From: Membranipora membranacea
Lineage: Eukaryota; Bryozoa; Gymnolaemata; Cheilostomatida; Membraniporidae
Assembly: GCA_914767715.1 (NCBI GenBank)
Contig: OU612069.1
Coordinates: forward strand, 10,971,387-11,035,386
Reading direction: 5' to 3'
Length of the DNA: 64,000 bases
The position numbers and the translations under genes were made by a program. A model generated the notes under the pieces. The model was not told where the DNA came from. It saw only the letters and a list, made by a program, of their open reading frames with translations, and did no database searches. Position 1 is the first letter of the stretch. Every line of letters starts with the position of its first letter. Positions 49,260 through 60,872 of the stretch are shown piece after piece.

Positions 49260-50843
49260 GGATCTTGGCACAACTCAGTATAAAATTGTTGACATAAGGC
49301 GGTGGCAAAATATGAGACAACAATTAATGAAGGGAGGATGTGATGGCATATGAGGTGGTGGCATACAGGAATCTCCGATTCTTCAGTTTTATACATCATT
49401 TTACAGGCTCACAACCACTGCAAACAGGAACATCTGTGCCATCAACTTTGAAAATCTCAGTCAAAAACAAAATCAAACTGACCACAACCAGCTTAAGAAC
49501 CTACTAGAAGCTTAAAGTCAGAATCTGATAAAAACCTTGAATTCAATTTTACGTCACCGACAATTAAGTGCCCCACTTTCACTAACAGCTGTGATGAGAA
49601 GGTACTAACAAAGTACAATTTTTCAAAAAAGTATTTATGTGGTGCCTTCCCTTATCAAGAAAACAATTGACCTTACTTAATCAAAGTTGAATTATCATAT
49701 CAACTTGGAACAAAATATAATTATCGATCACGAAATAATACTCAAAAAACTAAGGCGGAAATTTAATGGAATGGATAACATACTCATTGTTTGTTTGTCA
49801 TGTTCAGTATTGCTATATATAACCATTTTCTTACAATCTTCCTATAGCAGCCTAACCTGGTTTGAGCAAATTGGTCATCGATCAACTCGTGACATGACAT
49901 GACACAAACTATGATGCTATGTTTGATGCTATCGGTATTTCTCCGCAAATCGCCCATATACAGTGTATGTAGTGATTATCCATGAATTCATATTAAACAT
50001 TTTATCAATGATCAAAAGTTTGGCTGAAATGCCCTTATCACCGCATAAAAATTCCTTGTTAGCTTGAAGCTTTGACTTGGTCGGTAAATCATTAAACGCA
50101 CACACACTTCTTTGTACCTATCTATTACAGATTAAGACAATTTGATGTGTGCACTGTGTGAAAAGCTCTCGTCATTTTAAAATATTTTTTAGACATTGCT
50201 TGGCATTTACTTAATACCAAATTGCAATAGATTTAATGATGTCCAGCACATTATGCGTCGTAAGTCTTTGTTCAATGTCAACAGGCGGTAACAGAGCAGG
50301 GAGAATGTGTTTTGAAGTTGGATTTATCTACCCTATGGAGTATGAGAGGATAACTTCAGGTCAATACAAATGTTTCTCTCTTTGGTCAGCATGAAACTTG
50401 TTTCGTTATTGATTAAATTATTTGATTTTGTCTTTACTAAGTGCTGTACACAAGCAAGTTTTGGGTTATCCTTTAATGAATGTAGCGGCATATTTTTGAA
50501 TGGAATGCAAATTGAAAGGTGCTTAGACCTATAGGCTATAGATCGTTGGCTAAGATAGATTGATCTTCCGAAACATGCCTCTTCTTTTATTGATTACTCA
50601 CCAATTTATAAACAGATTGTGAAGCAAAAAATTGAAAGTATTTTATTATTTGCCCACACAGCACAGCAACTTTACAACAGACAATATCTGCAAGGTTTCT
50701 TTATTCTAGAGAAGATACATTAAACACAATAATAATAATACCTCAAATGTTTGGTGCAAAATCTCAATTGCCAAAAAGTTTTAAGAACATCTACTTACGC
50801 ATTCATTCAACATCTACTCATATCAGTTCACTGTTGCCCCTCA
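49260..50843. other. Intergenic region downstream of the pentraxin-PAN gene
   Basis: No gene is seen up to about 50560. From there the sequence is homologous to 60610-60870, the 3' flank of the second pentraxin-PAN gene (cttttattgatcactcacc-type start, tttataaacaga, gcaaggtttc). Minus-strand AATAAA candidates for the first gene are at 50705-50700 and 50646-50641. Confidence 0.55.
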
Positions 50844-53800
50844 CTAGCAACCATTTGAGCTCAGATCCAGGTAATCAAATACAGATTGAGACAGGAGGTC
50901 AATTTCAGATTCTACAGCATTATTTAGTTCACAGATCATCTGAATCTGATCGTAGTTAACTGAAAGACACTCTATGATAAGAGAACACTTGATCACACAG
51001 GCGAACTGAGAGCGAGCCTTTACAGTCTTAATGATGTGAGTGGCTAGTCTGGCTCCTACCACTTTGCACATCGCAAGAATCTGCTGATGGTTTTCCTCCT
51101 CATTCTCAGGGTAAAGGTCATCTAGAAAAATAATTGGATGAATGAAATACCAACATTGCTATCTGATATGCAAATGTTAACAGTACTGGATTGGTTTAAA
51201 TGGATGTGGTATGCTAGATAAGCGATATTCAGATATTATTTATATGGGAATTCTTTGAAAGGTTCTTTATCAATTATTTGGAAGGGCATAGGTACGATTT
51301 TGAAGCTGAAATATGACATGTTCCGAAAAATCTTTTTTTTTAACAAGCTAATTCCCTGATTTCTTGCCTGCAATATATCATTTTGCTTTACTAAAAGATT
51401 TGTGTCAGTGTAGCCATATATGTTGTTATTATGAAGTGGTAGTTTTGATTGCGCTAAAGAATAGATGGTGGAAGGCAAACATAAATTTATTTGAGCTGAA
51501 CTAGCATATTCAATCCCTGACGGTCATAGTTGGATTGTGCCACAAACCCAAGCCGGGTAACAGAGTTCTATAAGGTAAGCTGAGTCTCCCAAAAAGTATG
51601 GAGATGAATTTAACTTGGTTACAGAGTTCACAGTAATGTGTTTTACCACAGGATGCTGTCGAGAACTGAGATGCGGCCTCTGTAGAATACTGAAGATCAT
51701 CCATTGTCACCAGATTTCCAACATCACCACATGTGAAAGAATTAATTTGATCATCATCAAGCTCATAGTCCCACATATTGACTCCTGCTATTTTAGCCTC
51801 CAAAAGCTGATTGACGTTAAATCCACCTACTGCAATACATATCAGACAAATCAAGATTATTGATATTTCAGTTCGCCGCTATTTACTATCCATATATTAA
51901 ATAGTAGAGTGGTTGGGAGATCTTACTTGTCTTTTCCCGTAAGCGGGTAGCCAATCAGAAGGCTTCATTACAAAATAGATTAAAGTTGTGAAATACCCTT
52001 AACCAGTGGTTCCTACATATTGTAGCAGCATGTGGATTGTGTATACTCACAAATGAGTTTAGCAAAAACGGAGAACTGGGGCCACCATACACGTGCCCCA
52101 ACCATCGATCCAACCACCCAACCAACCAGCCAACATTAATTTGCCTGTCATTGTACTCCTTTGTTCACCAAATAAAAGGCCATTTGCTATACAAGTCTCA
52201 TGAGTGTCTTGGGACATGTTTGAAGACAGACTCCCAGACAAAAGCCCCCACGGCCTTTCCAACGAGGTCATTTAGAACTGTACTTTATTTTGAAATGTTC
52301 CGAATATCAGAATAATTTAAGCAGGTATCAGCTCATGCCTCAGAACTGTACATACAGAGAATGCATGCAATGTCATTACCGCCATTTACAAAATACTTAT
52401 TTACTTGATTGAACAATTTTAAATGACTCATTAGTGTTTATCAACAAAATTCCAATAATTCAAGTCCAATAAGTGATTCACAAGGATTGTGACCCTTGCA
52501 ATTCAAAGTGGGTTTAATGTAAGTAAAATTTGATGTTTAGTTTATTTGATTGACTGCGTCAATTGGGTTTGAGGAAGCCATTATGGTCATATCCACTTTG
52601 CATCTTCTCATAGAACCAAATTCACTTACATATTGAATCTTGATCTTGGAGCATGACTAAGTTTCCTGATCCTCTGACTGTGTGGACCGGTGTACTGAGG
52701 GATCTGTAGACTGTCATCGTGTTGCTCACATCATTGTACCACTGTAAAATATATTGCAAATTGATGTAAGTAGTCTATTTGCTCCCGCAGTTGATAGGAG
52801 ATGTTGTGCAGCAGATACCTCCCATAGCCCACAGAATGCTTTTATCAATCATAATTGAATGTAGTGTGCAGACATTATTGATCACAAACAACTATGTTGA
52901 ACAGAATTACTAATCGAATTTAGTCATTTTACCTGCCTGGGTGCTGTCAATAGATAATAACAAATGGTTTTGTAGAAATTACAGGAATTCATTTATATAC
53001 CTTGAACAAATCACCACTCTTCCATGTGAAGCAATGATATCCCCAGTGCTGATAGAACAGTAAATCCAGGTCATCTTGGGTTGTTGCGTCTTGCATACTA
53101 TACCAGTAAGATCCACTGATTCCAATTGCCATTTGGTAATTTAACGCGACATAGAATTCGTTATCAGTGTCTACAGGAAATCAAAACAATAGTTTGTTGA
53201 TTTGGACCTTTATGAGTTATTGTTTCAGAGATTGCATTGATACCATTGTAAAGATGATGAAAAGGCGCAATCAGCTCTTATCTGCAAGGCAGTTTTGTGT
53301 CCCTTTGGGGGAGCCGTCAGGATTGAATTGCAAGCCCCTTTTAACCCTTAATTGTATCGCTCACCAGTGTACTGTCCTAATGATTGACTCATGGTAAGAC
53401 ATGTGACAGCTTGGAAAACATGCTGACAAGCTGGGAAGACAGCTAAAAATCACCACAAAGGGTCAGAACATAGGGTGGCAATGGCAGATTTAAATGAGCT
53501 TGTTGGATAAGAGTGCACAACTAAGAATATGGAATGGTGGGTTACTAATTGCCCCATCAAGCCATTCTTTTTTCGAGTATGGTAGGATGGTGCGATCGGT
53601 TAGTGCTTGCACTCTAGTGATTGAGTCCCTCTGGGGCATCTTTAGAGGTTCTAGCCCCCAGAAAACTTGGGTCTATCTCTTTCGCAATGTCAATTTGAAA
53701 TTGACTGCTGTAATAAAATCCTATAATACTGAAGTGGGACGAGCTCAGGCGAAAGTTTTATGTCATTATCGGCAAAGCACAAATTCTAATATGCCACACT

Positions 53801-54641
53801 TGTCCAACTGAGTAAATTTTCAAGTAGAATTTACGCAGAGACGAAAAGTAAGATGGACAAGGCTGGAAAATGTACAGAATAGTCTATTAAAGCTTGAACA
53901 AGGCATGGCATAACATGTAGTAACTTATGGCTGTGTTGGCGAATAAGTAAGCACTGATTGATCCAGTGGACAGCCTAGGTATCTGTCTTTTAAATAGAAT
54001 AGATAAACAACACTCACATGGACTGGATATACTGAAAATAAATTTGCCACTGAAATCGTTATTAAGGGCATGTATCCACATACAGAGTGTAAACTGTGTC
54101 AGATCAGGCAGCCCTGTAGCGTAGATATATTGAGATGTATCATATCCTTGCTCATATACTGACAGTGACCTGCTACTGCTTACACCTAAGGAAACAGACA
54201 TGTCATAAAGAAATAAGCACAGATTATGACGAAACAATCTAAAAAAACCGCTACACAATTAATTATAGCAAAATGTTCCGCCTTTGGCACATTTTGAAAC
54301 TCAAGAAACTCAAGAAATGGCATTCTATGTTGCATCTCAATTCCCAACGGGTGGCTTGCCACCAAATAAATTATTGGATGTCATACACTCTCACAGCAAT
54401 AAAAAGTATGCAATTTATAAATAATGTGTTATAAAAACAGTTAACTTGTACTCAATAACATGGTCAAACTTTCATAAGGGAAATTGATATCCTTTGGTTT
54501 ATCAACCCCGCATCCTCCAGTTATGTAGAAATGATAAAAGCATATTAAACCTGTCAAAGATGATATACCTGTAATGATTTGAAGAAGAGATATGCTCTGA
54601 ATACAAATCAAAGCCAGGATGCTGAACCGCCCCCGTGCCAT
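50844..54641 (-). CDS. Secreted pentraxin-like protein with C-terminal PAN/apple-like domain (copy 1, complete)
   Basis: Exons on the minus strand: 54641-54569, 54185-54018, 53170-53001, 52741-52630, 51829-51647, 51121-50844. All are GT-AG and in phase, giving 327 residues. Residues 1-24 form a hydrophobic signal peptide (LALICIQSISLLQIIT). Residues 26-235 are pentraxin-like: FTLCMW with Cys59, YHCFTWKS with Cys127 (the classical pentraxin disulphide pair; the family signature has His where this has Tyr), then LQDQDS (168-173), GGFNVNQ and AGVNMWDYEL (189-198). The Asp-Gln-Asp run corresponds to calcium ligands of C-reactive protein. The last exon (236-327) is Cys-rich, with spacing C-x3-C-x5-C-x11-C, like a PAN/apple module. 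It probably acts outside the cell in carbohydrate or surface recognition. The role is inferred from the domains only. Confidence 0.86.
53505..53715 (+). mobile_element. tRNA-derived SINE, family 2, copy 2
   Basis: It matches 46850-47110 over the 5' segment (cacaact..ga.ta..gaat), the A-box area gatggtgcgatcggttagtg, and the body (tagcccccagaaaacttggg). The B box is degraded. It lies in intron 2 of the first pentraxin-PAN gene. The second unit of the duplication lacks it: aataaaatcctataat follows exon flank sequence after only about 90 bases there. Confidence 0.65.
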
Positions 54642-55742
54642 GCTAACTAACCTTTAGTAGTCTAGTCCCGTTTACGTCCTAGATTCTAAAAATGTCTCAC
54701 TGGCCAATTCAACAATTGACTATCAGAGTTTCCTTGAGTAAATATCGTTACCTTGAGCACCTTGGTATTACACAAATACAGAATCACCAAGCCATTGAAC
54801 ATTAACTTATCTGAAGGCATTGCTATATTGAGTTCTCATAGTTTATTAACAAAATGAATCTCAGAGTTTCCTGCAGGATGTGATTTAATTTTGTAAAAGG
54901 ATATCTCTTCTCGGCTGATATTGACTTATAGTTATAGAAATAACTTACCAAGCCGTCAATACATCAGATTTTCAGCAGAAAATACATTCATAACAACACG
55001 TTGACATGACATAACGAGTTTGCTGAAGAGATTGGATTTCAAAATATATCTATAAAACTAAGCTAAGAGTTTCCTGACGACTGTTTGCTTACATTGCATC
55101 AAGGATATGTGTTCTAGATGCTAACGACTAACGACAGCTTTACATTGGGTACGATAACTTTATTTCAATACAGAGGTTAAGAAATCTGTCAGCGAACTAA
55201 ACATGAAACTTTATCTTTTTCAGCGTTGATGACAGTCGGATCTGTGATACTCTGTAGTCATATCCAGTTTCAGCAGTTATATCAACAAATGTAGAAATAT
55301 AACAAAATTTTCTCTCGATATTCTAAAACAACTTCTTCGGGTCCGGACACAGTGCAAATTATCATAAGGGATTATCTCTCCTTTCGTTGTGAGGGTGTAA
55401 CTCAAAATTACATTGAAATCAAACATGACCATAAACGTGAAATTTATTTGTGAAGCCAAATTCTTGTATTGGGAGAAATCGATTCTGTTTTTTTGTGACC
55501 TCTCTTATGTTTCATGACATTCTGTATGGCAAACACACCCTTGACAATTTACACTAGGCCACTGATACCAAGCTATTACTTCATAACTTGGCGACATAAT
55601 TTTGGACAATGCTTTCCCATCCCATCCCATCGCCAGTGAATGCACTATTTGCCTGTAATTTTCAATCATGAGACATAATTCAATACTTAATTGCTGCTAA
55701 GAAAGGAGAGAAATATGAATTATCAATTTAATGTTCTCATAC
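54642..55742. other. Upstream flank of the pentraxin-PAN copy 1 gene
   Basis: No TATA-like promoter or gene was recognised. The ATG at 54641 is the start because it opens directly onto a signal peptide. Short open frames here show no domain. Confidence 0.45.
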
Positions 55743-55838
55743 CACAGTGCAAGGATGCTGAAATGAACTGAGAAGCGGCTGACGGAGAATACTGAAGATC
55801 ATCCATTGTTACCAGATTTCCAACATCATCATGATACA
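55743..55838 (-). pseudogene. Relic of a pentraxin exon
   Basis: On the minus strand it reads DDVGNLVTMDDLQYS, then AASQF, then SASLHC, ending in TGTG followed by gtatgag, a usable donor in the same phase as in the intact genes. It matches the 3' part of the fifth exon of copy 1 and, even better, the first of two tandem units in that exon of copy 2. Upstream sequence is unrelated, with no acceptor. It is a leftover of a deleted family member between the two genes. Confidence 0.8.
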
Positions 55839-56150
55839 GTTTTATTTATTATACACGCCTTAAGCAAATGTTTTCATGATGATGTGCGAATACCAAAGCA
55901 GAAGTTATCTACTGGTTGAGAGATTTCACATCCTTGCATAGTGGCGGCCTTGTGTTTTAGAGGTTATAAAAGATGCCTCAAGAAAAAAAAATGTAAAGGA
56001 GACAAACCCTTTCCAGTTTCTTGGTATCCGGAATGACGACTCAATAGGTTCGATGGTAGAGGGTAGGCAATGATGGTACGCTAGGGAATCCCTCCAGGAG
56101 AAGGCATAGGGTAACAGTTCCTATCTGTGAAAATTCTCAAAATATCCATG

Positions 56151-56409
56151 CTGCCCACTGCTGGTAAAAAGCGTTATCTCATATTTTGATAAGTTCAACT
56201 CAATTAAACTAATCCCTCATTTGGATGAAAACTAATTATCCAACAATATTCTTTTTTTTGGAAATTAAATAAAGGATTAGTGAAATGACATAATGAGATA
56301 ATGTAAACTAATTTATAATTGTTTACTCTTAAGGAAATTTAATCTAAAGTTGGATACCTCTGAATTATTAAAATAATATGAGATAACGCTTTTTACCAGC
56401 AGTGGGCAG
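56151..56409. mobile_element. MITE, 259 bp, long inverted ends, CATG target repeat
   Basis: Bases 56151-56186 (ctgcccactgctggtaaaaa... through ctcatatt) are exactly repeated in reverse complement at 56374-56409. The element is flanked by catg on both sides (56147-56150, 56410-56413). The inside is AT-rich and non-coding. The perfect ends suggest recent movement. Confidence 0.85.
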
Positions 56410-56419
56410 CATGTATAAG

Positions 56420-58060
56420 GCTTGATGACATTTTGTCACCTTTTTTACATTCCAACAACTTGCACCTTTGCTCTTCAAAATCTAGTTCTAGTCTTATAAT
56501 AAATTTACTCTTTACATAGCACACACTCTGCACTTAGTATTACTTCAATATATTTAGTTTTTTGAAAATGTGTTGTCGAAAACTTTGTAACTTGTGTCTG
56601 GCTATGTCAGCAGTGATTGTATGTCTCATCTTTTGAGGATTCAGCCTCTGTATAACTGTTTAATGTGTTTGTTATACGGAGATCAATGTTATTTATTATT
56701 TATAGCAAGCTCTGTATATGACATTCTGACAAGATATCAAATGATAGAAATTTGAGTGAATAAGAGTATTTGCTTTGATCAATCATTTTCCGCAAGAAGG
56801 TAAATCGAAAACTCCAACTAATCATATATATATTTTAGACTAAGAACTAAAAATTCATATTCATTAAGATGGACAATCCTCTCAGTGTTATCTCATTGTA
56901 CAATTATAAAGAAACATCTTAATGGTGTAATGTATGAAACACAATAACCAGCATACAGTTTATAGTGATAATGGTGATGATCTTAAAATCTAAAACAAAA
57001 CAATATCTGCAGAGCCCTCAATTGCTCTCTAGTATTCGGCTTCTGGACCTGTTAGGATGACTTTCAGAGCATCCATATCCTCAGTTGTTTATGAACAGGA
57101 AGTTTCGCGCCTTTTTAAGGGCACTACCCGACACAAGGTTATGCAAAACTCAAAAGTTAAATACTCCCTGGTTTAGAGCCCTGAGATTGTTTCTTGCAGT
57201 AACAATGTGAACAACTGCTCTAAACAGTGCGAGTGGCTGATATCACCATTAAATGCTATGAGAGCTTCCAATGCAAATTAAATGATATTGTATCTCCTAG
57301 GCATTTTTAAATGTTAAATGTATTTGAAATTTAACCTAGTTGTGATGTTTTGATAATTGAATTAATAAATTTATTAAATTAAACTGCTCTGTTAGGAAGT
57401 TATGTGAGTTGATTGACAGTTTTCTAGCCTCAGACATGGCGCATCTGGCTGTATATGGTGTCAGGCAAATAACATGAGGAAATGATTAGGCACTGGGGTG
57501 TGAGATAATCCTGATGATACCAACTTAAGTTGCGGTGTCAATGGTAAACATGGTGGAGAGGGTGAAGAGGGTGGGCTGTGTGACCTAATAATAATATCAG
57601 CACAAGTAAGCAGTAAGGACACATGACGCAGGTAAAGGATAGGTCTGTTGTGTTCTATCATTGATACTTATTTCTGACGGTGTCTGCCAATAATATGTGG
57701 TGTGCTAGTTGAATAATCAGGAGAGGTGCTGCTACCAACAATGTCAGAGTCAGTTATTCTAACAGAGTTCTTTGCATCCATAACTGCCCTACGTTTTGCC
57801 GTGTTTGTGTCAATTTTTGTCTGTTGCCCAGTCCACTGTACATGCGTTATAAGTTACCTATTGATATCGAGGAGTAACTTTTACTCCTTGTTGAAAGTGG
57901 ATGCATAAACAAAAAGATTAAGCCAATATGAGTAGATGATAATCAGGCACAGCCTATCCCATGGATTAATGGTTAAGTCTAACTAATCTGATTGAAAAGA
58001 CCATCAGCAAATCTCTTTGTGGGTTATGATCTGGTACACAAGTTTACCAAATTATCAGCT
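56420..58060. other. Intergenic, no recognised feature
   Basis: AT-rich sequence without long open frames, tRNA-like sequences or clear repeats. A weak candidate is the short plus-strand frame at 57726-57908, which has no recognisable motif. Confidence 0.5.
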
Positions 58061-58063
58061 TAA

Positions 58064-58545
58064 TGGCTGGTGCACACTGTCCCAAACGACCGTACCAGAT
58101 AGCCATCCCAGTCAATGTGAACATGAAAACGACTCAATCCCAGACTGTCTGGGTCCGTCTGGGACAATATCGGGAAAGTTTGTAAGCGTTAAACTTTCCC
58201 GATGCTGTCCCAGACTGACCCAGACTCATTTTTTATCTGGTGCTTGTGAACCAAACATTTGGATGATCTGGGATCATCGAGTTCGACCTGGGACTATCTG
58301 GGACGATCCTAAACAATGTGAACATTATCCCAGCACTATCCCAGTCAAAAACCTAATTGCTAGTCTGGGATGAATTTTGCAATGTGAACTTAAGACTGGG
58401 ACCATCTGGGAAAAGCATCTGGGATGGCATCCCAATGACATCTGGGACAATGTGATCCACCTGGTTTTATTCGTTAAGGGTGGTTCACATTGTCCCAGAT
58501 GTCATTGGGACAATGAATAACAAATAAAACCAGGTGGATGATAAG
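58064..58545. mobile_element. Cluster of nested inverted repeats built on CTGGGAC
   Basis: It starts with ggctggtgcacactgtccca and contains many forms of ctgggac/gtcccag. An inner hairpin is centred near 58180 (tcgggaaagttt / aaactttcccga). A second palindrome lies at 58427-58540, with tcccaatgacatctgggaca against tgtcccagatgtcattggga and cctggttttatt against aataaaaccagg. It looks like one MITE inserted into, or rearranged with, another of the same family. Confidence 0.65.
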
Positions 58546-60872
58546 TGAGAGATTTAATTCCTTTATGAGATTAGCAGGTGTACATCTGCTATAGTTATTT
58601 GGTATTCGTCCTCAAAGGGTGAAACTGATACTTTATGTGTCCTTATTTTTTTTCCATACTAATTTTGTAATTAGTCAAAGATTTCCTTCCCTTAGCATTA
58701 GGTTTGGCATTAGTAACATTGTACAGCCTAACTGACCTAAGCTGACAACAAAAGATGAAAATGAATAGTTTTGCAGAAGATATAAGTATTTACATCTTCT
58801 GTTTGTATCTTTGATCCCTTAAATTTTAGGTTCTACTATTGGTATAAAGTTCTGACCAAATTATTGGAGTCCGAGCACCTTCTTTGACATTGAGAGCAAA
58901 CAGACATTACCAGCAATCCAATAAAATATCTATATGCTGCTATTATTATATAGATTATGATTGCTTTGTTGGATATTTAGGACATCAGAGCAATTACCAT
59001 CATGACTGGCAATGGAAGTGAAAATGACCAAACACTCTGCGCATAAGAGTGATTAACAGCTCATACTTGTAGCTACATCTTCGTTGTGCACTATTTTTTT
59101 AATTTTTACTCTGTATATCAGCAAGCCTCATACTTACTTTGTAGGCTAAGTGGTTTTCTTTTATAATGTGTCATTTCTAAGTATCTGTTTGCGATTGAGT
59201 GAATCAAATTTTGATGGTTGTACTACTAATATGATACTAGCTATTTGTGTTTGGCTTAATCTTCAGTAATAAGTTGTACTGATGAATTAGTTATTGTGTT
59301 GCATATGACTACCAAGCAAATGATAGCCCTGTAAGTGAGGATTTAGATAATTGATGCATGGTTTGACCAAATTGCAGCACCCCACCTGGAATTGCTTCCT
59401 ACCCTCTAGGATTTTGATTTTGCCTAATCTTTTTCTACGGCCCTGGGTGTTGTCTGATTCAAATTTTTATGCAATCATTGTTTGAATCGAGCTTCCGTGA
59501 CATGAGTAAACAAGTCTTCATTAAATTAACGTCAGCAGTTTTGCTATGGGATAAAAGATTAAGGGCAGCAAGATGATTGAGATTGGTCGGATAAACAACA
59601 TGTCTGTCAAATATGCAGTGTAATTCATCAATTTATTCGAACTGAAGAGTTGTTTGAGGGCTACCTTTTCATTGACAGAGTGCTATTGTGTGAAGATCCA
59701 AGTTGAAACCTGCATACAAGGCCCTAAGCGACACACAAACATTATGCATTGTGGTCAGAATGTTGATAACAATGAAAACACTTTACTACTGTGCGTAAAA
59801 AGAAATGCCATTGGCTATATCAATATGTTTTGGCATCGTTGTGCACGGCTGTATCATAGCATACAACCACACCAGCCAGCTCTGACCCTATTTTCATTCC
59901 CTCTCAATATTATGTAAATAAGAAATCTTTGATGATGTGTGTATTAAAACTACCAATTTTGTACCTGTATGAATAGACAGTCAATAAACCATGCTATTCA
60001 ACTCGTAGGGATCATAAGCTTACGTGTGAATTGTCTCAACCAATAATAATCAAAGGTTTTGTCAACAAACCATCTGCCATATAACCCAGATTGAATTGAG
60101 GCAAAATTTACTCGAGATTTAATAATTCCTACTAATCTGTGATTTTCTCTTGTTCTAAATTAGCAAGAGCTCCGTAGTTTTTTCACCATAACATTTAGCG
60201 GTGTCTTCTGAAGCTGAATTTAATTGATCGCCCCCAGATAAACACATCATTGATATACAAGCAGCTGATCAAGGTGCTGTTATGTGGAGTTAAAGTGGAA
60301 TATTTATGTCATACTTTATCAAACCAACAAGCCTTTGAGTGTATGTTGAGATAGATCATAACGCAAAAAAATCCTGAAGATTTCAGCTCACAAAGTTTCA
60401 ATGCTGCATTTCTAGGTTGACTTTTCTATTTTCTTTGTAATCTGCTTGTGAACTTTCATTAGACACTCCTCCAAATCCCAGACAATCAATTTCCGTGGCC
60501 ATAAATTTCTCTCTAAGCTTACAGTGCACACCCCCCCCCCCTACCAAAAATCCTCCAACTCCAAATTCAAAACACAATAATCTAGTGTAGACAACGCATC
60601 GTAAAATCGTAGTGTTCTTTTATTGATCACTCACCAATTTATAAACAGATAGTGAAGCAAATAACACTTTCTTATCAGCGCACGCAGAACAGTAACTTTA
60701 CATCAAACAATATTTGCAAGGTTTCCTTTTTCCAGAAAGATACCTTACACATAATGATAACACCTCAAAATGCATTGCCTAAAATATAAATTGTAAAAAA
60801 CTGTAAAGAGCATCAACTCATATAATATATTTACTCTATATATACTTGTTTCAGTGCATTGTTGCTCGCTCA
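58546..60872. other. Intergenic region ahead of unit 2
   Basis: No gene is seen. From about 60610 the sequence is homologous to 50560-50843, so the left edge of the duplicated unit is near 60600. The poly-C run at 60531-60541 lies just outside it. Confidence 0.5.

Larger units (their letters stand above)
50560..54641 (-). repeat. Segmental duplication unit 1 (pentraxin-PAN)
   Basis: Exons and parts of the introns and 3' flank match the unit from about 60610 to the right edge. Examples are the intron motifs cccgtaagcgggtagccaat (51937 and 62047) and tgtagtgtgcagacattatt (52859 and 63335). Stop codons of the two genes are 10,029 bases apart. A segment of roughly 500 bases with a SINE (about 53200-53712) is present only in this unit. 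Confidence 0.85.
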
